This document shows positions 12,005-20,241 of a stretch of DNA of 25,010 bases, in pieces. How positions within the stretch are numbered: position 1 is the stretch's first letter; each line of letters starts with the position of its first letter. The stretch is from a virus: positions 1 to 25,010 of the IMG/VR virus record IMGVR_UViG_3300021963_006292. One strand, 5' to 3'. The notes under the pieces are model-generated. The model saw only the letters and a program-made list of their open reading frames with translations. It had not been told where the DNA came from and ran no database searches. The position numbers were made by a program, and so were the translations under genes.

Positions 12005-12792
12005 TATACTGTATAAACTGCACCGTGCTGATATGTAAAACCTTGTACTGGAATAACGTGTTCTGGTTCCATGAGAAGATTTACACCAAGATATTTAATA
12101 GGGGCATCACCCCATCTCTTAGTATAAAATCCACCAGTTTTATCCAACTCATTATAGAATCTCATGTATTCACTTGTCAAGAACCATGACACTTTACCCA
12201 ACTCAAAGTTGGTATAGAACATCATGCCTTCTTCAATAAAGTTTTCTGGAATCAATTTGTTTACTGTCTCCCAAAGACCTTCAATTACCTTCAGATTATC
12301 TTTCTGAATGGCAGGAGCAATAAATCCATAGTAACATCCAACATCCTCTGCCCACTTAAAGATATCATAGTTAAGTGGAGTATGTATAAAAGAATCTGTA
12401 TCAAGTCTCAAGTAATAATCATATTCCTTTATAATACTATTATTATAAAGTTCACCAGAAAAAAATCTACACATATGGCGATATCCCATAGAGAATCCTG
12501 GATGTCCCCAATCAACAGGACCATTACCATGTGTAGGATGTGGGAAGAACTCTGGAATCTGATCTAAGATTTCTTGAGGATAATCAGGAAGATTAAACTC
12601 AATCGTCTCGTATCTAAGATTTAGATTAGTTTGGACCTTAGATTTGTATTCTTCAAAGGATTCTTCACAGAATACTAATACATCAGTACTATTAGTATAC
12701 GGTATAAGATTTTCTTCTACTAACCTTAAAGATTTATTGAAGTCTTCTACATCTTGATCAGAGGATCTTACAAGATAAAGGATACAGTTCAT
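12004..12792 (-). CDS. GT15 (Kre2/Mnt1-like) mannosyltransferase homologue
   Basis: A 262-residue protein resembling fungal alpha-1,2-mannosyltransferases. Hallmarks are 'YRHMCRFFSGELY', an acidic metal-binding 'YYLRLDTDSF', and especially 'TNFELGKVSWFLTSEYMRFY' followed by 'DKTGGFYTKRWGDAP', which is very close to the GT15 block 'TGGFYxxRWGDAPxxSL'. It would transfer mannose or a related sugar from GDP-sugar. It lacks the N-terminal membrane anchor of fungal enzymes, so it should be cytoplasmic. ATG 12792 overlaps the upstream stop (ATGA); an in-frame GTG 12 bases earlier is less likely. The GT15 family is best known from fungi, so this member is notable. Confidence 0.85.
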   Translation of the reverse strand: MNCILYLVRSSDQDVEDFNKSLRLVEENLIPYTNSTDVLVFCEESFEEYKSKVQTNLNLRYETIEFNLPDYPQEILDQIPEFFPHPTHGNGPVDWGHPGFSMGYRHMCRFFSGELYNNSIIKEYDYYLRLDTDSFIHTPLNYDIFKWAEDVGCYYGFIAPAIQKDNLKVIEGLWETVNKLIPENFIEEGMMFYTNFELGKVSWFLTSEYMRFYNELDKTGGFYTKRWGDAPIKYLGVNLLMEPEHVIPVQGFTYQHGAVYTV

Positions 12793-14177
12793 AACATCTG
12801 CCACTCTTTATATGGAATCATATTGTTACTGTGTGTTTGAGTAAATGATTTTGGATAGATTACCTTATCGTTTGGTTGATTTGGATCTAAAAATGCTGCC
12901 CAAAAACTAAATGTAGATACATGCAAAATATGATATTCACATTCTACCATCTTTCTAAGTGATTGGAAAGCATCACCAACAAAGATCTCAAAGTTCTGAT
13001 TAAAGTTTTGACGGAACCAACTCAGTTTACTTCGTGCCATTCTATTATCATCAGAGAAGATATAAACTGCAGAATCTTGAGGGATTATCATCAAAGCCTT
13101 TTCATAGAACTCATCATCAACATAACCATTTACATGATCATCTGCTGGTCTTGTACAGAATCTAAGGTGAAGTGATACTGTGTTTAGTTTTGTTTTAGTT
13201 CCTAGAGATAGTTTCTCTCTTACATAATCAAGATTCTCTGCTGTAGAAAACCTAAACATATCATTCACGACAAACTTAGTATCAAAGTTTGCCTGAAGAT
13301 TGCCCTGCCAATTTAAGTTTGGAAAACATGAAACCATATCCTTATGAGATCCATCATGTCCACCGAGAAGTCTATCTGAATTATAAGATGATGGATACTT
13401 ACCACCACCATTCCATAAGTCCCAAGTTCCAAACTTTGGTTCTGGAAGATTAAATTTCTTGCAGAAGGAAATTACCTCTGCCATTTGGAAGAGATTATTT
13501 CCAAGTCCACCATGAAGTGATGTTGTAATGGTCTCTTCTTTAAAATCTACAGGAAGAGAAAGTGCCTTCTGAGCACTAGCAACACTAATATCAACTCCAA
13601 TAACATCAAGACAGCAGAGTTGATATTGAGTATCACTAAAGAATGTAGGAGAATCAACAACTAAAAAGTTATTAGGATACTCCTCTTGCAACTCATTTGC
13701 AATCTTATAGTATTCATCCCAATATCGTTCAGTTGCATCAAATTCATCTTTAGAATCACTCAGGTTTGGAAATTGATCAACAGCATAACGATTATGTCCA
13801 AGTCCAAGAGTTCTATCTTTTACATAACAGGGGTTACGATATCCCCAAGAAGTTGCAAGAGATTTAATAGAGTGTTCTCTTCTTCCTCTCAAACATAAAA
13901 ACATCACATCTGGATGAAGTTCCACAAACTCAGGAACATACTTCAGATATGAATGTGTGATATTTGTAGTAGTATCATGAAGTGAAACTCTTCTCAGTCT
14001 CTCTTCTTTAGATAGAGATTCAGAATCCCAAATCAATCCATTATCATTCCAGGTCTCAAAACTATTCTGATACTTTGGGCCTCCACCTTTGTACTTCACT
14101 GGCATGAATCTTGAGAGAAGATAATTCATCCTCAAGAATCCACAAGCACCCGATCCAATTACATGAAAGTTACTCAT
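12789..14177 (-). CDS. Sulfotransferase-like domain fused to GT11 domain
   Basis: A 462-residue two-domain protein. Residues 1 to about 225 look like a P-loop sulfotransferase fold ('FHVIGSGACGFLRMNYLLSR' as phosphate loop; 'VMFLCLRGRREHSIKSLATS' as the 3'-phosphate segment), though the match is weak. Residues about 235-462 are a GT11-type fucosyltransferase domain: 'TTSLHGGLGNNLFQMAEVIS' (GGLGNxxFQ motif), 'VSLHLRFCTRPADD' in place of the usual HxRRGD, 'VYIFSDDNRMARS' and 'HVSTFSFWAAFLD'. GT11 enzymes use GDP-fucose-like donors. The HxRRGD motif has lost its second Arg-Gly, so specificity may differ. It may sulfate and glycosylate the same glycan. Confidence 0.75.
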   Translation of the reverse strand: MSNFHVIGSGACGFLRMNYLLSRFMPVKYKGGGPKYQNSFETWNDNGLIWDSESLSKEERLRRVSLHDTTTNITHSYLKYVPEFVELHPDVMFLCLRGRREHSIKSLATSWGYRNPCYVKDRTLGLGHNRYAVDQFPNLSDSKDEFDATERYWDEYYKIANELQEEYPNNFLVVDSPTFFSDTQYQLCCLDVIGVDISVASAQKALSLPVDFKEETITTSLHGGLGNNLFQMAEVISFCKKFNLPEPKFGTWDLWNGGGKYPSSYNSDRLLGGHDGSHKDMVSCFPNLNWQGNLQANFDTKFVVNDMFRFSTAENLDYVREKLSLGTKTKLNTVSLHLRFCTRPADDHVNGYVDDEFYEKALMIIPQDSAVYIFSDDNRMARSKLSWFRQNFNQNFEIFVGDAFQSLRKMVECEYHILHVSTFSFWAAFLDPNQPNDKVIYPKSFTQTHSNNMIPYKEWQML

Positions 14178-14823
14178 AAACTACACCACCACTCAATAAA
14201 ATACCTCGTTCAATCCAAGGTTTTTTACAAATTTCAAACTTGGATTTATGGTCATTACGAATAAAGTAAAGATTTCCTGCTTGTGATCCTACAAATCCAG
14301 ACATTCCAATAAATTCATATCCAAATTCTGTACCAAATTGTACCAATTCTTGAACGCTAGAACCTGAATGATTTCTTTTTTCAATCAAATCTCCATTTGA
14401 TTCTACGATTAAAATGATTGGTTTATATTTTCCAAGACTTTTAGCAACATTCAAATCATTACCATCAACATCAATTGAAGCAAGAACAAAATTTTCATTT
14501 GTAACCTCAAAATTAGACCTATTAATAATAGTTTCTAATGAATTATCACTTGTAACAAACTCATTAAAGCAGGAAACATTTTTATACTTTTCCTCTAGAG
14601 TTTGTTTTTGTAATCTACTGGTAGATTCTACTAATATGGACTTAAATTTTTCATTGTTACACCATAGATTAGCACAATTGCTATCAAAAAATCCATCCCA
14701 AGCACCAATTTCCAATACAATTCCTTCACAAATGTTTAGATGTTTTAACAATTGATCATTGATTCCATCTTCTCCATTTGCGGAGTATGTATTGTCAGAA
14801 TAAGTATAAAGAAAGTCATTCAT
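14170..14823 (-). CDS. SAM-dependent methyltransferase, FkbM-like
   Basis: A 217-residue class I methyltransferase-like protein. 'YSANGEDGINDQLLKHL' then 'GIVLEIGAWDGFFDSNCANL' form the SAM-binding motif I region, and 'NFVLASIDVDGNDLNVAKSL' the motif with the acidic residues. The layout resembles FkbM-type enzymes that O-methylate sugars. Its start overlaps the stop of the upstream gene by 8 bases and its end overlaps the next gene, so it is translated within the glycan operon. The substrate is inferred from context: a hydroxyl of the growing surface glycan. Confidence 0.8.
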   Translation of the reverse strand: MNDFLYTYSDNTYSANGEDGINDQLLKHLNICEGIVLEIGAWDGFFDSNCANLWCNNEKFKSILVESTSRLQKQTLEEKYKNVSCFNEFVTSDNSLETIINRSNFEVTNENFVLASIDVDGNDLNVAKSLGKYKPIILIVESNGDLIEKRNHSGSSVQELVQFGTEFGYEFIGMSGFVGSQAGNLYFIRNDHKSKFEICKKPWIERGILLSGGVVYE

Positions 14824-15631
14824 GAGTCAATCCTCTTAATTCATATTCCCAACGAACATCAGTATTGATTTTTGGTTCATTATTTTCATCAATTATTTGA
14901 CCTACAAATATCCCATATTGCATAGGTTCATGTTCTGGAAATGGACGACTATCTTGATTAGTTGGATAGATTTCACGAAGTTGATTATAAACTTCTTTCT
15001 CAACATAATTGATTAATCCAACACCATATGCATTTTCCCAACTTACATGATCTCCTGGATGATGAGTTGGTTGACCAGTGACTTTTGAATGTCTCCAGTG
15101 ATCATGACACAGATGATCAAACTTAATCACAGGCCAAATTAAGTTATGAAGAACTTTCTGATCATCCTCTCGATTGACTGCTGATGGATTATCTAAATCA
15201 ATCTTACCATAACGTTCATGAAATAATTTATTATTTACTCCAAACATCCCTGCCATAATCGTATACCCATGATTATGGCAGTCTCTCATTAAGTGAAAAG
15301 ATTTATCCGATTGAATCCATTCATCAACTGCTCTGCGTTCTCTCCAACTCAATCTACTATCACAATCTCTACTAATCCAAAAGTCAACACAGTCATCAAT
15401 AAACGGACGGAACCTCCAGTTCAATCCATCGTAAGAGTTGTTCCTACGACAGATAAAAACTTCAGCATCATGATCTTTGAGTTGATAAACATATTCCTCA
15501 GGAACATCCTCAGCAACATAAAACCTCGCAATCCAATCTGGATAGATTTCTTTTGCGAGTCTTGCGTTTTCTACTGCACCAACACAATAAAGAGGATTAT
15601 CTCCAAAAAGACTAAACGTTATCAGACGCAT
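14816..15631 (-). CDS. Glycosyltransferase-like protein (GT-A type)
   Basis: A 271-residue protein starting 'MRLITFSLFGDNPLYCVGAV', typical of a group of uncharacterised GT-A-like proteins. 'FWISRDCDSRLSWRERRAVD' supplies a D-x-D metal-binding motif, followed by 'FHLMRDCHNHGYTIMAGMFG'. ATG 15631 is chosen because it matches this opening; the longer frame to 15709 lies inside the neighbouring methyltransferase gene. The start overlaps that gene by 20 bases. It most likely transfers a sugar to a surface glycan; donor and acceptor are unknown. Confidence 0.75.
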   Translation of the reverse strand: MRLITFSLFGDNPLYCVGAVENARLAKEIYPDWIARFYVAEDVPEEYVYQLKDHDAEVFICRRNNSYDGLNWRFRPFIDDCVDFWISRDCDSRLSWRERRAVDEWIQSDKSFHLMRDCHNHGYTIMAGMFGVNNKLFHERYGKIDLDNPSAVNREDDQKVLHNLIWPVIKFDHLCHDHWRHSKVTGQPTHHPGDHVSWENAYGVGLINYVEKEVYNQLREIYPTNQDSRPFPEHEPMQYGIFVGQIIDENNEPKINTDVRWEYELRGLTHE

Positions 15632-16208
15632 ACCAAGTTCCATAATAACAATCAGCACTGTGGAATCCTGATTCAGATCCACCTTTAAAAATCTTACCAA
15701 AATCACCAAGAACTTCTGTGAAAGTTTCTTCAGTAATCAAATGTGGATGTGCAGTATCTACACCACTATTGATGCTTTCAAATACACGAATCACTTTAGA
15801 AGTTTTCTTTGCAATTTCTAATTGTTCCTTAGGATCAATTACGTGCTGAATAACATTAAAGAACCATGTCTCATCAATCTGTTCCTCGATTTCCAAATCT
15901 TCATACGCACCAGCAACGATCTCTACTCCAATATCCTCGTAATCTTTTCTAATCTCAGAAGGCCAACGATCAATCAAAGGTTCTACAAGAATGCCTCTCT
16001 TAAAATTTCCTTTGGTGTGAAGAATAGATCCCCTAGGTCCTCCACCAACTTCCACAATTACTTTGTCTTTAAAATCTTCTTCATAATTAATCTCAAGATA
16101 CCTCTCAATAATTCTAGAAGCATGACTATATGCTTCTAATCTAAGATCTTGATGATGTGTAAATTCTGTGTCTTGAGCAAGTTGCCAACGATCCAAATCA
16201 ATTTTCAT
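15612..16208 (-). CDS. SAM-dependent methyltransferase
   Basis: A 198-residue class I methyltransferase: 'KDKVIVEVGGGPRGSILHTK' is the SAM-binding motif I, 'FKRGILVEPLIDRWPSEIRK' holds the acidic residue for the ribose, and 'DETWFFNVIQHVIDPKEQLE' is the usual motif IV region. It belongs to the UbiE/Methyltransf_11-like type seen in capsule and LPS clusters. It begins one base from the stop of the GT2 gene (TAATG) and overlaps the next gene by 20 bases. Probable role: methylation of a sugar in the glycan made by this operon. Confidence 0.82.
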   Translation of the reverse strand: MKIDLDRWQLAQDTEFTHHQDLRLEAYSHASRIIERYLEINYEEDFKDKVIVEVGGGPRGSILHTKGNFKRGILVEPLIDRWPSEIRKDYEDIGVEIVAGAYEDLEIEEQIDETWFFNVIQHVIDPKEQLEIAKKTSKVIRVFESINSGVDTAHPHLITEETFTEVLGDFGKIFKGGSESGFHSADCYYGTWYASDNV

Positions 16209-17020
16209 TAAACCAATTCCCTATGTTCAATAATTCTTCGAGTATTTATTAGATCCTTATGACGGTCATAAAAGATCTTTGTATTTTTATGATGTGCTTT
16301 CAGAAGCCATGGAGCAGGAGATCCAGTTACCCTAGTTCCACCCCAAGAGTCTTCACTTTCATAATCAATCCAATAAGCACCAACAACTTTACCAAGTTCT
16401 TTGTAAGCACGGTAACAAAGATCATGATCATCCATATCTTGAGGAGCAAATGCTTCATCAAGATAGTTTAGTTTCTTAAGATCTTCGTGATCAATCATCA
16501 GAGGACCACGATTAACAGAACAACGAACTGCAAATGTGTCTCTTGACAATCCTTGTTTCCTATCGGCATGGTCCGTATGGTCTACAATATCACACCAACA
16601 ATCATCAAGATCATCAGTCATTCCAAGATGTTTTGAGTTTGGATTTGAGATCCAGTTATGAGCAGTTCTAGATGTTACTGCAAATACATCATCAAATGCC
16701 TTGAATGGCTTTTCCATTCTCACATTCCAACCCTTTTCTTTGATAATCATATCATCTTGAATGATAATGATTTTATCTCCTTTTGCTGCTTTCATTCCAA
16801 GATTATTAGCAGTTGTCTCAAAGACATTAGGAGCATAAAGAAACTTTTTATTGGCAGGTGTGCCACTCAAAGTATCCCAAATAACTTGTTCAGAATTATC
16901 AGTGCATCCATCAATAACTACGATAAGTTCATAAGGTTCTGTTGTATTTTCAACAATGCCTTTGATGACTTTTTCGATTAACCATTCCTTATTGTGGACA
17001 GTAAGAACTATGCTATGCAT
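16208..17020 (-). CDS. GT2-family glycosyltransferase
   Basis: A 270-residue GT-A enzyme of family 2. 'MHSIVLTVHNKEWLIEKVIK' and 'YELIVVIDGCTDNSE' are the classic N-terminal blocks, with 'KGDKIIIIQDDMIIKEKGW' giving the DxD-like metal site and 'EAFAPQDMDDHDLCYRAYKE' the C-terminal acceptor/catalytic block. It transfers a sugar from a nucleotide donor to a surface-glycan intermediate in the cytoplasm. Start overlaps the upstream gene by 8 bases; the stop touches the next start. No membrane helix, so it is a monosaccharide transferase rather than a synthase. Confidence 0.9.
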   Translation of the reverse strand: MHSIVLTVHNKEWLIEKVIKGIVENTTEPYELIVVIDGCTDNSEQVIWDTLSGTPANKKFLYAPNVFETTANNLGMKAAKGDKIIIIQDDMIIKEKGWNVRMEKPFKAFDDVFAVTSRTAHNWISNPNSKHLGMTDDLDDCWCDIVDHTDHADRKQGLSRDTFAVRCSVNRGPLMIDHEDLKKLNYLDEAFAPQDMDDHDLCYRAYKELGKVVGAYWIDYESEDSWGGTRVTGSPAPWLLKAHHKNTKIFYDRHKDLINTRRIIEHRELV

Positions 17021-17747
17021 CTTTAATACTCATTAAGAACGAATCAATTTCTCTACCAAAACCTCTTCCACCTCTATCGTACCAATAATCATAATCGCAT
17101 TCTACATAATTCCTATACTCTTGTCCACCAACGGTAAGACCATCACGAATTGCTATGTTGGTTAGCACACTTTGATCATTCCTATGAGCAACAAAACCAT
17201 CCAATTCTTCACCAAGAGTGCTCACATCATTATTAATAATCTGAGGATCGGTGCAGAACTCTAACCACTCAGAAACTGTTTTGATAGATTCTTCACAAAC
17301 CTTCCATACCATAAATCCAACTTCGAGTTGATTGGAATTGTGATAATCTTCCTCATCACAATTCATCTTAATGAAACAGTCTCTCTTGGTATATTGTCCG
17401 TTGATATTATTTCCAACTAACAGAAGACACTGATCATCTTCAGTAACAGTATTCTCAACATAAGATTTCAATCCAGGAGAGAACATATCTCCACAGTCAC
17501 AGTAGATTATAAAGTCACCTTCGTTTGAAGACTTAAGAACATCAAGAATGAAATATGGTTTCCAGATCCACCAACCTGCACCAGTTGACTGATTAAGGAT
17601 TTGCTTATTGTTCTGATAAAAATCAGTGCTTTCTAGATTTTCTCTATTAAATGGATGATGAACAAATCCTTCCTTATGAGTTTGATGAAGAAACTTTTGC
17701 TGTTCTGCAAACTTTTCATCGGCATAAGTTACAAGATGCCAGTTCAT
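17013..17747 (-). CDS. Capsular-type glycosyltransferase-like protein
   Basis: A 244-residue protein with the signature 'TGAGWWIWKPYFILDVL' and 'DFIIYCDCGDMFSP', found in a family of putative GT-A sugar transferases common in capsule and O-antigen clusters. The D-x-x-D of 'DCGD' is the likely metal site. The C-terminal part contains 'HRNDQSVLTNIAIRDGL', also typical. Overlaps its upstream neighbour by 4 bases (ATGA) and the GT2 gene by 8. Precise sugar unknown. Confidence 0.75.
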   Translation of the reverse strand: MNWHLVTYADEKFAEQQKFLHQTHKEGFVHHPFNRENLESTDFYQNNKQILNQSTGAGWWIWKPYFILDVLKSSNEGDFIIYCDCGDMFSPGLKSYVENTVTEDDQCLLLVGNNINGQYTKRDCFIKMNCDEEDYHNSNQLEVGFMVWKVCEESIKTVSEWLEFCTDPQIINNDVSTLGEELDGFVAHRNDQSVLTNIAIRDGLTVGGQEYRNYVECDYDYWYDRGGRGFGREIDSFLMSIKDA

Positions 17748-18625
17748 TTGATTCTCTCCTTCACATATTCTTGATTCTCATAGTACTCAATCAGTTGCTC
17801 TTTAGTCAAATTCTTAAGGTACTCCCACAACTGATTATTGTTTTGCATGTGAGGATTATGATACCAAGAGTTTTGAGTTCTTTGATGTTCTAGATGATAA
17901 GCATGATTATCTACCCTACCAATATTATATCCAAGAACTTTCCATCTATGATGCCTTTCCACATCCTCAGGAGCATAGGCAATAAACCCTTCATTCTCTA
18001 AGTACCCGTCAATATAAACTTGACGGTTAAAGAACTGAACCATTCCATACTCAGCCCATCCTAATCCTTGATTGCTTGGATAATAGAAGAATCGATCATC
18101 AAAACAAGTAGAATTATACCCAGATCCAATAAACCTGGAAACAAACTCATCGTTCTCAAAGTTATCCATATCCTCCTGAGTTTCAATAGTAAATCCAAGA
18201 TTCACTTTTCGTTCACCGTGATTTCCAAACCGATAAGGGTATACAACATCACTATCACCATGAAGCATCTCAACTGCTTGAGTATAGGAATCTAATGGAA
18301 GAATGATATCAGTGTCATAATTTACTACAATCTCAGTAGATGCTTCCATCACCATATCGTTCAGGACTTTTGTACGATGAAAAGAATCATCTGTACGAGT
18401 TTCTTCTTCGAAGATATGTCGAAGATTACTTACATCAACCAACCTCTTAATGATTGGTAGTGCATACTCTTCAAATCTGTGCTCAGAATCTACTTCCTTG
18501 ATAATCACATTAGTATCAAAGTGATGAAGAAGATAAGAAGTTGTAAGAATTACGTTCCTAAGTCTATCTCCAGTATCAATCCTTAGAGGAATAATAAAGG
18601 TAGTATTTCTCAAATCAGTTTTCAT
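17744..18625 (-). CDS. GT-A glycosyltransferase, chondroitin-polymerase-like
   Basis: A 293-residue protein: 'TTFIIPLRIDTGDRLRNVIL', 'EASTEIVVNYDTDIILPLDS' (D-T-D metal-binding motif) and 'LGWAEYGMVQFFNRQVYIDG' with 'GFIAYAPEDVERHHRWKVLG', which resembles the galactosyltransferase C-terminal block where the acceptor is bound ('ED.E...R'). This arrangement is seen in GT2/GT7-like polysaccharide enzymes. It overlaps the upstream GT11 gene by 11 bases and the next gene by 4. It probably extends the glycan backbone; the exact linkage is unknown. Confidence 0.82.
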   Translation of the reverse strand: MKTDLRNTTFIIPLRIDTGDRLRNVILTTSYLLHHFDTNVIIKEVDSEHRFEEYALPIIKRLVDVSNLRHIFEEETRTDDSFHRTKVLNDMVMEASTEIVVNYDTDIILPLDSYTQAVEMLHGDSDVVYPYRFGNHGERKVNLGFTIETQEDMDNFENDEFVSRFIGSGYNSTCFDDRFFYYPSNQGLGWAEYGMVQFFNRQVYIDGYLENEGFIAYAPEDVERHHRWKVLGYNIGRVDNHAYHLEHQRTQNSWYHNPHMQNNNQLWEYLKNLTKEQLIEYYENQEYVKERIK

Positions 18626-19424
18626 TAATCATTCTCCATTCTTCAGGGAACAAGTCTTTAGTAGATTTATCTGCGTTATTAGGACCGAACCATTTGTTGG
18701 GGTAGATCACAGTCTTATTCGTATTTTGTGATAGCCAAGCACCCCACCAAGAAAATGTTGAGTTGGCAATAATGTAATCAGAACATAAGGTCATCAAACA
18801 CATATCAACATATGGATGTCCAGTCTCAGCAACTAAGAATCGGTCATCTTCGAATAACTTCTGAGATTTACACCACTTAGGATCATCTGAGAAGATAACA
18901 ACCTGTCGATCACTATTAAACTCTTTTAGTGCATTCTCATAGTAACTCAACGAAAGATTATAATGATTTCCTGAGTTAATTAAGAAATCTCCTCTCCGAA
19001 TATGAAGAGCAATAGGATTATCTAATAGTGGTTTTGCTTCTTCACATGCATCATAGTATTCTTTCTTAAAAGTAAAGTCTTTTCGAATGTCTTTCTCAAT
19101 ATGCTTGAAGTACTTTTCACTTTGAAAATATCCTACAAGGGAAACTCCATCAGGACAATTATTAAAAAGATCTTCATCAAAACTAAAAGATTGTTCAGTT
19201 CTAGCAGAATCAGCCAAAAGAAATCCAACACTATCTGGTTGGATTTCAAAAGCATCAAACAACTCAATCCGAAGAGTGTTTCCCAATCCGTCTTTAAAAG
19301 AGTTATCATGTTGAGGAATAGTGAACTGGTATCCTCTATTCCTAGCAACTCCTTTTATAGCAGCATATTGAAACATCTGGTTTCCCAGTTGCCCCATTCT
19401 ACCAAGATAGTTTAATCCAATCAT
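18615..19424 (-). CDS. GT11 fucosyltransferase-like protein (second copy)
   Basis: A 269-residue GT11 protein with all hallmark motifs: 'GRMGQLGNQMFQYAAIKGVA', 'IALHIRRGDFLI' (HxRRGD, donor phosphate binding), 'QVVIFSDDPKWCKSQ' and 'NSTFSWWGAWLS'. Family members transfer L-fucose from GDP-fucose in alpha-1,2 linkage; GDP-L-galactose is a close analogue, and a GDP-mannose 3,5-epimerase lies in the same operon. ATG 19424 is chosen over an upstream in-frame start because it gives the typical MIGLNYLGRMG opening. It overlaps the paralogue upstream by 26 bases; the two proteins are clearly related and probably arose by tandem duplication. Confidence 0.93.
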   Translation of the reverse strand: MIGLNYLGRMGQLGNQMFQYAAIKGVARNRGYQFTIPQHDNSFKDGLGNTLRIELFDAFEIQPDSVGFLLADSARTEQSFSFDEDLFNNCPDGVSLVGYFQSEKYFKHIEKDIRKDFTFKKEYYDACEEAKPLLDNPIALHIRRGDFLINSGNHYNLSLSYYENALKEFNSDRQVVIFSDDPKWCKSQKLFEDDRFLVAETGHPYVDMCLMTLCSDYIIANSTFSWWGAWLSQNTNKTVIYPNKWFGPNNADKSTKDLFPEEWRMINEN

Positions 19425-20241
19425 CGGGAAGTAAATCTTTTGTATCGTTATCTTTTGAAAGTTGAGGACCAAACCAAGGATCTGGTGCGATCACTGGATT
19501 TGTGCGGGGATTTTGTAACCATGCACCCCACCAACTCAAAGTACTCGGAGATATAATAGCACCATTACACAAACTCATCAAGCACAAATCAGTATAGGGA
19601 ATGAATGATTTTCTGTAAACTCCATCACCTTCCATACACTTATGAGAATATTGTTCTACATTCTCATTAATTAAGAACCTTTCTCCAGAGAAAAACTCTT
19701 GTTCCTTACACCAAGCAACATCATCACTACAAATAAGAACTGTAGCATCATCATCAAAGTAATCAAGTGCCTTTGAGTAATAGTCAAATGTAGGAACTGG
19801 ATGAAGATGTTCTCTACCCACATTATCTCCACGACGAACATGGAGAAAGATAATTTTTTCAAACTGACTGATGAATTCTTTACATGGTTTTAGAATACCA
19901 TCAATAAACTCAAAGTCTTCACGAATCTTATCTTCAATATGTTTGAAATATTTTTCACTTTGAAGATATCCATCTAGATTTGTATTATCTTGAAAGGTAT
20001 CGAACAACTCTTCATCGAAATGAAAATGAGCCTCATCCCGAGTAGGATGAGGCACCGTACCAATATGCTTTAGGTTCTTAAGTTTGAACGGATGATGTAT
20101 TCCATAATTAGCAGTTCGTGCTCCATCTGGAGGAATACACCATTCGTATCCATGTTTTTCTGCAATACCTTGAAGAGCAGCATACTGAAAGAGTTGATTA
20201 CCAAATCTTCCATTTACACCAAGTCGATTATACCCGATCAT
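19399..20241 (-). CDS. GT11 fucosyltransferase-like protein (first copy)
   Basis: A 280-residue GT11 protein: 'GRFGNQLFQYAALQGIAEKH', 'IIFLHVRRGDNVG', 'TVLICSDDVAWCKEQ' and 'SPSTLSWWGAWLQNP'. Shares the 'GYLQSEKYFKHIE' and 'WFGP' blocks with its downstream paralogue, differing mainly in the loop after HxRRGD, which probably sets acceptor choice. Likely adds L-fucose or L-galactose from GDP-sugar. ATG 20241 overlaps the dehydrogenase stop (ATGA). Confidence 0.93.
   Translation of the reverse strand: MIGYNRLGVNGRFGNQLFQYAALQGIAEKHGYEWCIPPDGARTANYGIHHPFKLKNLKHIGTVPHPTRDEAHFHFDEELFDTFQDNTNLDGYLQSEKYFKHIEDKIREDFEFIDGILKPCKEFISQFEKIIFLHVRRGDNVGREHLHPVPTFDYYSKALDYFDDDATVLICSDDVAWCKEQEFFSGERFLINENVEQYSHKCMEGDGVYRKSFIPYTDLCLMSLCNGAIISPSTLSWWGAWLQNPRTNPVIAPDPWFGPQLSKDNDTKDLLPDDWIKLSW

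Noticed and set aside
16235-16250. AATAAATA late-box match within the GT2 gene
   Set aside because: It lies inside coding sequence with no gene start placed to use it; such matches are expected by chance in AT-rich DNA.
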